In this document: one piece after another, positions 26,406 through 34,086 of the stretch
How positions within the stretch are numbered: the stretch's first letter is position 1
How the letters are laid out: each line of letters opens with the position of its first letter
Source: Verrucomicrobiales bacterium
Lineage (GTDB): Bacteria > Verrucomicrobiota > Verrucomicrobiia > Verrucomicrobiales > DEV007
Reading direction: 5' to 3'
DNA: 64,000 nucleotides
NCBI GenBank assembly: GCA_016795385.1
Contig: JAEUHI010000062.1
Span: 62,001-126,000, forward strand
The notes under the pieces: model-generated
Databases searched by the model: none
Seen by the model: the letters and a program-made list of their open reading frames with translations, nothing else
Told to the model about the DNA's origin: nothing
Program-made: the position numbers and the translations under genes

Positions 26406-27476
26406 ATGAACACATCTAGAATATTGGGAATTGGCCGTTGTCATTATCATGTTGTATCGCGGGTGGTCGACAAGCAGAGGGTCTTTGGGCCGCGGGAGAA
26501 GGAGGTCTTTCGCAAGATTCTGCGCAATCAGGAGGCTTTTTCGGGGGTGAGGGTGGTTACTTACTGCCTGATGTCGAACCATTTTCATCTCCTTCTGGAG
26601 GTGCCGGACCGGGAAACGCTGGCTCCCCTCGACGAGGAGGGACTCCTCGCGGTGCTGCCCTTGCTTTATGACGACGAGGTCGTGGAAGGAGTGAAGCAAG
26701 AATTGGAACGCGCCCGCCTCTCAGGCAACGCCTCCTGGCACCGGGAGATTCTCGACCGCTATGAACGCCGACGCGGCGACCTCGCGCGCTTCGTCAAGGA
26801 ACTGAAATTGCGCCTCACCTTCTACATGAACAAGCGCCTCGACCGGGTCGGCACGCTCTGGGAAGGACGCTACAAAAGTGTCTTGGTGGAAGGCGGCGAG
26901 CAGGCTCTGATGACCGTAGCCGCCTACATTGATCTGAATCCGGTGCGCGCCGGAATGGTATCTCGTCCGGAAGACTACCGATGGTGCGGCTATGCGGAAG
27001 CGATGGCCGGCGGAAAGCGAGCCGGGCGGGCGCGGGAAGGCTTGGGAACGATCCTGAGCACGGCCTTGCAAGCTCCTGAGTTGGAACACGATTGGTCTGA
27101 AACCGCGGCGCGCTACCGGATGTTCCTGTTTGAGGAAGGACGGGAAGTGACGGGAGATCCCGGGCGGGGGGAAACGAGTCGTCCCGGCATGACAGAGGCG
27201 GAGGTCGAGGCGGTCGCGACTCAAGGAGGGCGGATGTCGCTGGCGGAAGCGTTGCGGCACCGGGTGCGGTATTTCTGCGACGGGGCGGTGCTCGGCTCGG
27301 CGGAGTTCGTGGAAGCGATCTTTGAGCGGGAGCAATCCCTGCGGGGACGTTTCGGAGAGAAAAGGCGCACGGGAGCCAGGCCGATGCGTGGGGCGGATTG
27401 GGGCGGCTTGCGCGTGCTGCGAGATCTGCAGAAGGAGGTGATGGGAAGCGCTGGACCTCGCCGAGAGGTTCCGTAA
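26406..27476 (+). CDS. REP-associated tyrosine transposase (RAYT, IS200-like Y1 nuclease)
   Basis: The 356-residue protein contains the HUH metal motif in MSNHFHLLLEV (His59, His61) and a downstream catalytic tyrosine helix (ELKLRLTFYMNKRLDR). GTLWEGRYKS and YIDLNPVRAGMVSRPEDYRW are hallmarks of the RAYT branch of the IS200/IS605 superfamily. RAYTs are usually single copy and nick REP sequences instead of moving as insertion sequences. A 140-residue C-terminal extension follows the catalytic core. ATG 26406 is preceded by an AT-rich spacer and no good ribosome site. The target repeats are not identified, but several REP-like families occur in this window. Confidence 0.9.
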   Translation: MNTSRILGIGRCHYHVVSRVVDKQRVFGPREKEVFRKILRNQEAFSGVRVVTYCLMSNHFHLLLEVPDRETLAPLDEEGLLAVLPLLYDDEVVEGVKQELERARLSGNASWHREILDRYERRRGDLARFVKELKLRLTFYMNKRLDRVGTLWEGRYKSVLVEGGEQALMTVAAYIDLNPVRAGMVSRPEDYRWCGYAEAMAGGKRAGRAREGLGTILSTALQAPELEHDWSETAARYRMFLFEEGREVTGDPGRGETSRPGMTEAEVEAVATQGGRMSLAEALRHRVRYFCDGAVLGSAEFVEAIFEREQSLRGRFGEKRRTGARPMRGADWGGLRVLRDLQKEVMGSAGPRREVP

Positions 27477-27515
27477 ACTCTCCCCTCTCCCTACCTCAAG
27501 CCGCTCTCTCTGGAC

Positions 27516-27980
27516 ATGGATAAATCGATGCTCGTCGCAGCACTCATCAACGAACTCCGCCTTCGCTACGACCGTGCCGTCTCCGCTCTCTCGGGAGCCC
27601 GTGAAGCCGCGACCGGAGCCGACACGAAAGCGGAAAACAAGTACGACACCCGCGGGCTCGAGGCCTCTTATCTGGCGGCAGGCCAGGCGGAACAGGCGGA
27701 TGATCTCAGCCGGGCCCTTCATCTCGTGGAACAGTTCGATTTCCCGGATTTTGATCTCGAAGATCCCATCGCCATCGGGGCCCTCGTCGAGACCGAGCAG
27801 AATGACGAACTCCGCCATTACCTGCTCGCGCCAGCCGGTGGCGGCATCGTCCTTGAAAGCCATGACGGATGCCCCGTCACCGTGCTGGGGCCCGCCTCGC
27901 CACTCGCCTCAAAGCTGATCGGGCAGGTCTCCGGCTCGATCCTTCACGATCCCGAGATCTTCATTCTCGAAGTTTTTTGA
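27516..27980 (+). CDS. GreA/GreB-like transcription factor family protein
   Basis: This 154-residue protein contains the block KAENKYDTRGLEASYLAAGQ near residues 38-57, which is strongly conserved in a family annotated as GreA/GreB-like. A C-terminal beta domain (GCPVTVLGPASPLASKLIG) resembles the Gre C-terminal domain. Gre factors bind RNA polymerase and rescue stalled complexes, but here the N-terminal coiled coil is much shorter and lacks the usual acidic tip, so cleavage activity is doubtful. It converges on the YqgE gene. Confidence 0.72.
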   Translation: MDKSMLVAALINELRLRYDRAVSALSGAREAATGADTKAENKYDTRGLEASYLAAGQAEQADDLSRALHLVEQFDFPDFDLEDPIAIGALVETEQNDELRHYLLAPAGGGIVLESHDGCPVTVLGPASPLASKLIGQVSGSILHDPEIFILEVF

Positions 27981-27997
27981 CGGCCTTCATATCGGCC

Positions 27998-28570
27998 TCA
28001 ATTGAGCCAAAGATTGTCCGGCTCGTCCGCGACGAGCTTGTACCAGGGGCTCAGCTCCCGGAGCAAGTTCTTCCAGAGATGGTCGGTCGCTCCAGGATCG
28101 ATGACGGAACGTTCAGGCCGGTGCACGATCCAAGCCTTGTGTTCGAATTCGTCCTCGAGTTGCCCTTCCGACCAGCCCGAATACCCGACGAACGCGCGGA
28201 TCTGGAAACCCTCCATCTGGTGCATCACGGCTTCCTGAGCCGAGAGGTGGGTCGCGTACTGCAGCTTCCCATCCTCCTCGGACCAGCCGAGCGCTGAAAA
28301 CGTGAGGTGTTCCGTGCTCACCGGTCCGCCCATGAAGACGGGAATGTCAGCGAGACGTTTACGAACCTCGCCCGGCAGCACATCGGCACTGAGGAGTTCC
28401 CCCACTTTTTTCCCGAGAGGCCGGTTGAGGATGTAACCGAAAGCCCCGCTTTCCAAACTGTGCTCCGTGAGCAGGAGCACGCTGCGGAAAAAGGTTGGCT
28501 CCCGTAGGCTCGGGTCGGCCAGAATCAGGCTGCCCTTGAGAGATTTTGCCGCTGGACCGTCGTTTCCCAT
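27998..28570 (-). CDS. YqgE/AlgH family protein
   Basis: The 190-residue protein shows the DUF179 blocks LKGSLILADPSLREPTFFRSVLLLTEHS, AFGYILNRPLGKKVGELL and FVGYSGWSEGQLEDEF. ATG 28570 is chosen because it places the conserved GSLILADP about ten residues in; longer upstream starts would run into the trpD leader. The biochemical role of YqgE is not established. A 100-base spacer separates it from divergent trpD. Confidence 0.92.
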   Translation of the reverse strand: MGNDGPAAKSLKGSLILADPSLREPTFFRSVLLLTEHSLESGAFGYILNRPLGKKVGELLSADVLPGEVRKRLADIPVFMGGPVSTEHLTFSALGWSEEDGKLQYATHLSAQEAVMHQMEGFQIRAFVGYSGWSEGQLEDEFEHKAWIVHRPERSVIDPGATDHLWKNLLRELSPWYKLVADEPDNLWLN

Positions 28571-28670
28571 TCGAGAGCCGGAACGCTCGCCCGACACTTT
28601 CGTGAAATGAGCTTCGGGCAAAAGTTGCGCGTTGGCAACCGTGAAGCAAGGGTGTTCACTCTCACCTTCC

Positions 28671-29705
28671 ATGCAGGATCTCATCGCCGCCCTCGATCAG
28701 GGAGAACTCCCGACCGATCTCATCTCCGTCGCCGCCGCCACCCTTCTCGACGAGTCGGTCGCCGCTGGGGAAAAAGCCGCGTTTCTCTCGGCCCTCGCGG
28801 ATCGCGGCGAGACGCCCGGAGAAATCGGTGCGTTTGCTGATGCCTTCCTCGGCCGGGCCGTTGTTCCCGCCATCGATCGGACCACCATTGGAAAGCCCCT
28901 TCTCGATGTCTGCGGCACGGGCGGCGACAAACTGAATCTCTTCAATGTCTCGACCACGGCCGTCTTTCCCCTCGCTGCTTGCGGCGTCGCCGTCGTGAAG
29001 CACGGCAATCGCGGCATCACCTCCAAGAGCGGCGGAGCCGATGCCCTCGAAGCCCTCGGCATCCGCATCGATCTCCCGCCCGAAGACTTCGGACGCTGCC
29101 TCGCGGAGGTGGGTGCCGGATTCCTCTTCGCGCCGCTCTATCACCCGGCCTTCAAAGCCGTGGCCCCCGCCCGCAAGCTACTCGGCGAGCAGGGCAAACG
29201 GACCATGTTCAATCTCCTCGGCCCGCTCCTCAATCCAGCGCGCCCGGAATTCCAACTGATCGGCGTCTTTGATCCGGCGATTGCTCCGGTCTTCGCCCGC
29301 ATCCTTCCCTCACTCGGTCGCGAAAGCGCCTGGGTCGTCCATGGCTCGACCGAGACCGGTGCGGGGATGGATGAGCTTTCCTCGGTCGGCCCCACCCGCC
29401 TTTGGACAACGGGGTCACCAGACCCTGTCGAGTCTCTCATCGAACCCTCTTCACTCGGTCTCGCTCCCGCCTCAGTCGCGGATCTGCAAGGCGGCGACGC
29501 GGCGGAGAACGCGGCCCTTCTCATCGCCCTCCTCGAAGGGCGCGAACGCGGCCCGAAGCGCGACATCGTGCTGCTCAATGCCGCCGCCGGACTCGTCATC
29601 ACCGGCCTGGCCCCCGACCTTGCCACCGGACTGCTCCGTGCCGCCGAGGCGATCGACTCAGGGGCCGCACGTGATGTCCTCGAGCGCTGGAAACAATTTG
29701 CCTGA
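28671..29705 (+). CDS. trpD: Anthranilate phosphoribosyltransferase
   Basis: The 344-residue enzyme joins anthranilate and PRPP in tryptophan synthesis. The PRPP-binding block CGTGGDK lies at about residue 81, followed by NVSTTAVFPLAACGVAVVKHGNRGITSKSGGAD and FLFAPLYHPAFKAVAPARKLLG, all TrpD landmarks. One variation is Lys instead of Gly after GTGGD. ATG 28671 gives the usual length. No other trp gene is nearby, so the pathway genes are dispersed; the VCBS-repeat gene begins seven bases downstream. Confidence 0.95.
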   Translation: MQDLIAALDQGELPTDLISVAAATLLDESVAAGEKAAFLSALADRGETPGEIGAFADAFLGRAVVPAIDRTTIGKPLLDVCGTGGDKLNLFNVSTTAVFPLAACGVAVVKHGNRGITSKSGGADALEALGIRIDLPPEDFGRCLAEVGAGFLFAPLYHPAFKAVAPARKLLGEQGKRTMFNLLGPLLNPARPEFQLIGVFDPAIAPVFARILPSLGRESAWVVHGSTETGAGMDELSSVGPTRLWTTGSPDPVESLIEPSSLGLAPASVADLQGGDAAENAALLIALLEGRERGPKRDIVLLNAAAGLVITGLAPDLATGLLRAAEAIDSGAARDVLERWKQFA

Positions 29706-29711
29706 TCCCCC

Positions 29712-31625
29712 ATGTCGAAGCGGACTCTCATCTTCATCGCCCTCGGCGCCTTTCTCCTGCCGTTCCTCGTCGGGGGCGCCCTGATGCTCGCCATTCCGGA
29801 ATGGCGGCCTTTCGGCGATCCGGTCTTCACCGAGGAGATCCCCGCAAAGCGGCCGCCTCGACTCGATCGACGGCTCCTGGAACAACACGCCGGCAAACCC
29901 ATCGGCGAGGCCATCGCCGCGATGCGTGCCGCCCACGAAGCGGCCTTGGCGAAAGATCCTTCGCTCGCGCCCGTGGCTGTCGCGCCACCCGCTCTGCTCG
30001 CGATGCTGCCTGACGCCCCTCTCCCCTTTCCCGCCGACGCCGCTCCGACGGACGAGGCCGGTTTGAAGGCCTTTGTCACCTCGATGAAGCCCGGCACTGA
30101 GACCGCGCCGTCCACACCCGGGGAGCGTTGGCAATTCAATCTCGCCCTCGCCGCCCTCGGCGTGAAGCCGGAAGACATCCCCGAAGCGATCCGGCTCCAG
30201 ACCCGTCCCACGCCCGAAAGCGACACCTATCCCGTGCGGCTCTCGCCACGGCAACAGGAACTTGCCGGCCCCCTCGCCCTCGGCGATTTCGATGGTGATC
30301 ATCTCCCCGAGATCGTTGCCGCAGGCGGCAGTGCCCTTTTTCAAGTGGGCGAAGGTGGCACCCTCGTCGGCCTCGATGGGCTGCAGGGCCAAGAGCCGGG
30401 AGACGGCCTTCACCCCGGCGACTTCGATGGCGACGGCGATCTCGATCTTTATGTATCGCGCCGTCATCGCCTGCCCGATTCGCTCCTCCGCAACGATGGA
30501 AATGGCGCATTTACAGACGAAACCGTCGCCCTCGGGTTGCTCGCCTTCCGCGACACCACCGCCGCCGCATGGATCGACTACGACCAGGACGGACGCCTCG
30601 ATCTCCTCGTCGGCAGTCTCGACCAGCCTCTCGAACTCTATCACCAGACCAGCGCCGGCACCTTTCAGGCGATCGCCTGGGATCTGAAGCTGTGGGTGCC
30701 GCGCGGAGTCACCCATCTCGCCGTCGATGACGTGAATGGCGACGGCTATCCCGACCTCTTCCTCGCCCGGGACTCGGGGAAAAACCGTCTCCTCCTCTCC
30801 GAACCGGCCGATCTTTGGAGTGATTGGCGTTTCATCGCCGCGGAGGGGCCCTTCGAGTTCCCCGGTGACGCCACCGTCTCCGCGGCGCTCTTCTGGGATG
30901 TCGATCTGGACACGCGCCCCGAGCTGCTCCTCGCGTCGGCGAAGACAGGTCCCGACGCCAGCTCGCTGCGTCTCCTCCAGGCCGATGAACACGGCACCTA
31001 CGCCGACATCACGGAAGCCGCCGGACTCACCCGCGGCGAACCGGTCCTCTCGCTCGCCGTCGCCGACCTCGATCTCGATGGCTACGAGGATCTTTTTCTC
31101 GGCACCCCCGCGCTTTCCCTGAACCGCGTTTTCGCGAATCAGGGCGGTCTCGGTTTTCGCCCCATCACCGTTGCGGTGCAGGGTGGTTACCTCGATGAGA
31201 CCGTCGCACTTCTCACCTCCGATCTCGGTGGCAACGGCACCGCCGACTGCCTCGCGGTGAAAAGCGATGGCCGCGTCCGCTGGCTCGAGGCGACCGGCTC
31301 TTCGGAGCCCTGGCTGCGACTCGCCCTGCCGGGACAGCGCGCGGGCACCCGCCTCGTCATCACGACGCGCGATCGCGACTGGGTCGCCCACACCCAGACG
31401 CGGCGCCTCGGGCCGGAGCCCACCCTGACCGTAGGCCTCGCCGGTGGCGAATCCGTGGAGAAGATCGAGGTCCTTCCCCCGACCGGGACAGAAGTCATCA
31501 AGTCGTTCGACTCTCTTGCGCCCAATCAGATGCACCTCCTCGCCCTGCCGAAACCGCCGCTTCCCCGAGCCGTCGTACCGGTCGATGCGCCCACCGACCC
31601 GGCTCCGGCCAGCGCGGAGAAATGA
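29712..31625 (+). CDS. Membrane-anchored VCBS/FG-GAP repeat protein (CRTAC1/ASPIC-UnbV type)
   Basis: The 637-residue protein has an N-terminal membrane anchor (residues 5-25), about 160 residues of unassigned sequence, then several FG-GAP/VCBS calcium-binding loops: GDFDGDHLPEI, GDFDGDGDLDLY, DYDQDGRLDLL, NGDGYPDLFL and DLDGYEDLFLG. These form a beta-propeller. The C-terminus (RAGTRLVITTRDRDW to NQMHLLAL) matches the ASPIC/UnbV module. The protein should lie on the outside of the cytoplasmic membrane. Related proteins are numerous in Verrucomicrobiota but their roles are unknown. It may be cotranscribed with trpD. Confidence 0.88.
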   Translation: MSKRTLIFIALGAFLLPFLVGGALMLAIPEWRPFGDPVFTEEIPAKRPPRLDRRLLEQHAGKPIGEAIAAMRAAHEAALAKDPSLAPVAVAPPALLAMLPDAPLPFPADAAPTDEAGLKAFVTSMKPGTETAPSTPGERWQFNLALAALGVKPEDIPEAIRLQTRPTPESDTYPVRLSPRQQELAGPLALGDFDGDHLPEIVAAGGSALFQVGEGGTLVGLDGLQGQEPGDGLHPGDFDGDGDLDLYVSRRHRLPDSLLRNDGNGAFTDETVALGLLAFRDTTAAAWIDYDQDGRLDLLVGSLDQPLELYHQTSAGTFQAIAWDLKLWVPRGVTHLAVDDVNGDGYPDLFLARDSGKNRLLLSEPADLWSDWRFIAAEGPFEFPGDATVSAALFWDVDLDTRPELLLASAKTGPDASSLRLLQADEHGTYADITEAAGLTRGEPVLSLAVADLDLDGYEDLFLGTPALSLNRVFANQGGLGFRPITVAVQGGYLDETVALLTSDLGGNGTADCLAVKSDGRVRWLEATGSSEPWLRLALPGQRAGTRLVITTRDRDWVAHTQTRRLGPEPTLTVGLAGGESVEKIEVLPPTGTEVIKSFDSLAPNQMHLLALPKPPLPRAVVPVDAPTDPAPASAEK

Positions 31626-31812
31626 TCGATTTGGCCTCGGGAAAATTCCCCTTTTCGGCCCTCCGGCGGTTTACAGCGTTTGAATTTCCGGAAAACTTGT
31701 GTAAAAACCCCCTTCAGGACCGCATTTCCGCCCCCCGAGCTTGTCGGGAGCAAGAATCGGCTCCATCATTCGCGATCGTGGATTCACCTGATCCACGCGA
31801 GTCCCGCCCAGC

Positions 31813-32724
31813 ATGATCACACCCGTCCAGAAAGACGACGACTTCCTCACCGATTTCCGGGAGGCGGACAAGGTGAGCGGTGCCATCCACGTCTGGTGGC
31901 TCGGGCAAAGTGGTTTTCTCCTCAAATGGGCCGGCCATGGCGTGCTCATCGATCCCTACCTTTCCGACTCCCTCAGCCGCAAGACGGAAGGCACCGAGGG
32001 CGAACTGAAGCGCATCTCGGAGCGCGTCGTGGATCCCCTCCTGCTCGCCGGGGTGGATCTCGTCGTCTGCAGCAACACCGATCCCGACCGTCTCGATCCC
32101 GAGACGATCCTCCCTCTCCGCGCCGCCAATCCGACGCTGAAGCTCGTCGTGCCGGCCGGGGCCGCCGCCGAGGCCGATGCCATCCTCGGAGCGGCCGCTC
32201 CGCCCATCGTCCCCGTGAATGCCGGCACCTACGTGAAGTGCGGACCCTTCGATTTTCACGGCATCAACGCCGCCAATCCCAAAATCCGCCACGACGAACG
32301 GGGCAACTCGAAGGACCTCGGTTTTGTCATCCTCTTCGGACCCTTCGCGATCTTCCACAGCGGCGAGACCGTCTGGCACACCCATCTCGTCAAGGAAGTG
32401 CGACGCTGGTCGGTGAATCTCGCCTTTCTCCCCATCAACGGCGTCGATGGGAACACCCCGAACCGGGCGAGCATGAACGGCTTCGAGGCCGCGGCTTTTG
32501 CCAAGGCCGTCAGCGCCAGCCTGGTCGTGCCCTGCCACTACGACCTTTTCGAGCGCGACAATCCGACAACGGAAGAATTCTCCTCGTGCTGCGAGCGGCT
32601 CGGGCAGCGTTTCCGCCTGCTCAAGATCGGCCAGCGTCTCACCATGGGACCCATCACCGATCCCAGCGCCGGGAAAGCCCTCCCGAGCGAGCCCTATCAA
32701 AAAGATTGGGGCCTCGGCTACTGA
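31813..32724 (+). CDS. UlaG-like metallo-beta-lactamase-fold protein lacking the metal-binding histidines
   Basis: The 303-residue protein has the MBL fold of the UlaG branch: WWLGQSGFLLKWAGHGVLIDPY at 28-49, FHSGETVWHT at 181-190 and VVPCHYDLF at 238-246. The defining HxHxDH motif is missing; the equivalent segment reads SNTDPDR at 87-93, so all three metal histidines are lost while the aspartate remains. The GD of the fifth motif is GE. Only the last histidine (His242) is clearly conserved. The protein may bind a different metal set or be a non-catalytic homologue. It stands alone between two long spacers. Confidence 0.85.
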   Translation: MITPVQKDDDFLTDFREADKVSGAIHVWWLGQSGFLLKWAGHGVLIDPYLSDSLSRKTEGTEGELKRISERVVDPLLLAGVDLVVCSNTDPDRLDPETILPLRAANPTLKLVVPAGAAAEADAILGAAAPPIVPVNAGTYVKCGPFDFHGINAANPKIRHDERGNSKDLGFVILFGPFAIFHSGETVWHTHLVKEVRRWSVNLAFLPINGVDGNTPNRASMNGFEAAAFAKAVSASLVVPCHYDLFERDNPTTEEFSSCCERLGQRFRLLKIGQRLTMGPITDPSAGKALPSEPYQKDWGLGY

Positions 32725-32847
32725 AGGCGGAACCGGGTCCGGAAACCGGCGGCCGGAAGAAAAATCGCGCCGACGCGTCAAAACGCTTGCGGGGCTGCTT
32801 GATTTTCAATAAATCTTAAGCATCGCCCCAAATCCGCTTCTTTTCTG

Positions 32848-32875
32848 TTGATTTTTTTTTGAACACATCTTACAA
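32848..32875 (+). promoter_or_regulatory. Candidate sigma70-type promoter for the sigma factor leader
   Basis: TTGATT at 32848-32853 and TTACAA at 32870-32875 are spaced by 16 bases inside a T-rich stretch. Transcription would begin near 32882, at the base of the first hairpin, and yield an untranslated leader of about 260 bases before the sigma factor ATG. Confidence 0.4.
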
Positions 32876-32937
32876 CCCGATCACTCAAACGTGCCACGTG
32901 TTGATTGAGATTAGGAGGCGACACAAATCCGGCTTAG

Positions 32938-33066
32938 ATGCTAAAACAACAGATCGGACCCTGCCGTTCCGCACGGCTCCGGGATCCGCGAATGCCGGCC
33001 CCAATCCCAACCCGACACCTGACCGCTGCGAGACTTGACCCCGAAAACTTAGGAAAGGCGGAATAA
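32938..33066 (+). CDS. Possible 42-codon leader ORF upstream of rpoD
   Basis: ATG at 32938 opens a 42-codon frame ending in TAA at 33064-33066. The peptide starts MLKQQIGPCRS and ends RLDPENLGKAE; it is rich in Arg and Pro and has no signal peptide. A strong AGGAGG lies 19 bases before the ATG, farther than usual. About 56% of codons end in G or C, well below neighbouring genes, so coding potential is uncertain. The interesting point is position: the last codons form the left arm of a terminator-like hairpin and the stop codon lies in its loop, the arrangement expected of a leader peptide that controls attenuation. Confidence 0.35.
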   Translation: MLKQQIGPCRSARLRDPRMPAPIPTRHLTAARLDPENLGKAE

Positions 33067-33086
33067 ATTCTGCTCCTTTCCTTTTT
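33051..33086 (+). terminator. Terminator-like hairpin in the rpoD leader (possible attenuator)
   Basis: AGGAAAGG (33051-33058) pairs with CCTTTCCT (33075-33082), and GAAT (33061-33064) with ATTC (33067-33070) inside, followed directly by a T-run to 33086. It lies 55 bases before the sigma factor start, not after a gene, so it would either end a small RNA or attenuate readthrough into rpoD. Confidence 0.55.
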
Positions 33087-33098
33087 GACGTGCGTCAA
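33085..33098. promoter_or_regulatory. Inverted repeat TTGACG-N2-CGTCAA before the sigma gene
   Basis: TTGACG and CGTCAA form perfect 6-base arms separated by two bases, overlapping the T-run of the attenuator-like hairpin and ending 43 bases before the ATG. The geometry suits a dimeric DNA-binding regulator. The regulator is unknown. Confidence 0.4.
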
Positions 33099-33141
33099 CC
33101 CTTCACGGCGGCACCACCCCTCAACACTCGATATTTTTATT

Positions 33142-34047
33142 ATGGCCAATTTGGAAATGGATGGCGGGATCAAGATCTACCTTCGGGAGATCGGGAAAAC
33201 GCCGCTGCTCACCCGCGAAGAGGAAGTCGAACTCGCCGATCGCATCAAGAAAGGCGACAAGGAAGCCCGCGCCCACATGATCAAGGCGAACCTCCGCCTC
33301 GTCGTGAAAATCGCGCAGGATTACGCGAACTACGGCCTCCCCCTCCTCGATCTCATCTCCGAGGGCAACATCGGTCTGATGAAGGCCGTCGAACGTTTCG
33401 ACCCCAACAAGGGCGGCAAGCTCTCGACCTACGCCGCCTGGTGGATCAAGCAGTCGATCAAGCGCGCCCTCGCCAACCAGAGCAAGACGATCCGCCTGCC
33501 CGTCCACATGGTGGACAAAATCTCGAAGATGCGCCGCGTCGCCATGGTGCTGAGCGAAGAACTCGGCCGCGAACCCACTGACGAGGAACTCGCCGAGGAA
33601 ATCGGGATCGACCGCGCCAAGCTTTCGCACCTGAAGAGCGCGGCCCTGCGCCCCGCCTCGCTCGACGCGCCCATCAGCGATGACGACACCACCGAATTCG
33701 GTGAGATCATCGGCGACGAAAAGGCCCAAACGCCGCTCGAACTGCTGAGCCACAAGAACATGCACATGCAGCTCGACGACCTCCTCGAGGTCCTCGACGA
33801 GCGCGAGCGCAAGATCATCGACGCCCGTTTCGGTCTCGCCGGACAAAAGCCCAAGACCCTCGAGGAAGTGGGCCAGGAATTCGGTGTCACCCGCGAGCGC
33901 ATCCGCCAGTTGCAGAACATCGCCCTGAAGAAACTCCGCCGCGCCCTCCAGAAGAAGGAAGACCCGGGTCCGCGTCCGCTCCGCAAGGGCGGCGAAGATC
34001 CCGACGACGATTTCTTCCGCGACGACGACGACTCGCTCGAACTCTGA
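33142..34047 (+). CDS. rpoD: RNA polymerase primary-type sigma factor (RpoD/SigA family), short form
   Basis: The 301-residue protein contains regions 1.2 (KIYLREIGKTPLLTREEEVELA), 2 (RFDPNKGGKLSTYAAWWIKQSI), 3 and 4, with the region 4.2 helix VTRERIRQLQNIALKKLRRAL. It lacks region 1.1 and the non-conserved insert of E. coli RpoD, and ends in a very acidic tail (DPDDDFFRDDDDSLEL). The block TIRLPVHM after region 2 is typical of group 1 and 2 sigmas, so housekeeping use is likely but not proven. ATG 33142 has no Shine-Dalgarno sequence. The upstream leader is unusually structured, and a terminator follows the stop. Confidence 0.93.
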   Translation: MANLEMDGGIKIYLREIGKTPLLTREEEVELADRIKKGDKEARAHMIKANLRLVVKIAQDYANYGLPLLDLISEGNIGLMKAVERFDPNKGGKLSTYAAWWIKQSIKRALANQSKTIRLPVHMVDKISKMRRVAMVLSEELGREPTDEELAEEIGIDRAKLSHLKSAALRPASLDAPISDDDTTEFGEIIGDEKAQTPLELLSHKNMHMQLDDLLEVLDERERKIIDARFGLAGQKPKTLEEVGQEFGVTRERIRQLQNIALKKLRRALQKKEDPGPRPLRKGGEDPDDDFFRDDDDSLEL

Positions 34048-34052
34048 GAGAG

Positions 34053-34084
34053 CGGGGCTCCCTGCGAGCCCCGTCTTCCTTTTG
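34053..34084 (+). terminator. Rho-independent terminator after rpoD
   Basis: CGGGGCTC (34053-34060) and GAGCCCCG (34066-34073) form a perfect 8-bp stem with a 5-base loop, followed by a pyrimidine run ending in TTTT. It separates rpoD from the convergent sulfatase gene. Confidence 0.85.
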
Positions 34085-34086
34085 GC

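Larger units (their letters stand above)
32725..33141 (+). other. Structured 417-bp leader region upstream of the sigma factor gene
   Basis: This spacer contains no normal gene but is rich in structure. Besides the elements listed separately, a hairpin can form at 32884-32909 (CTCAA/TTGAG with inner ACGT/ACGT) and a longer one at 32955-32988 (CGGA-CCC-GCCGT paired with ACGGC-GGG-TCCG). An AGGAGG sequence lies at 32913-32918. A structured leader RNA or a small RNA gene ending at 33086 are both possible. I looked for 6S RNA, SRP RNA and tmRNA landmarks and did not find them. Confidence 0.6.

Noticed and set aside
32876..33086. 6S RNA, tmRNA or SRP RNA gene
   Set aside because: No conserved core motif of these RNAs was seen; only a generic set of hairpins.
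33085..33090. TTGACG as a -35 element for rpoD
   Set aside because: No -10-like hexamer occurs 15-19 bases downstream; it is better explained as one arm of the palindrome.
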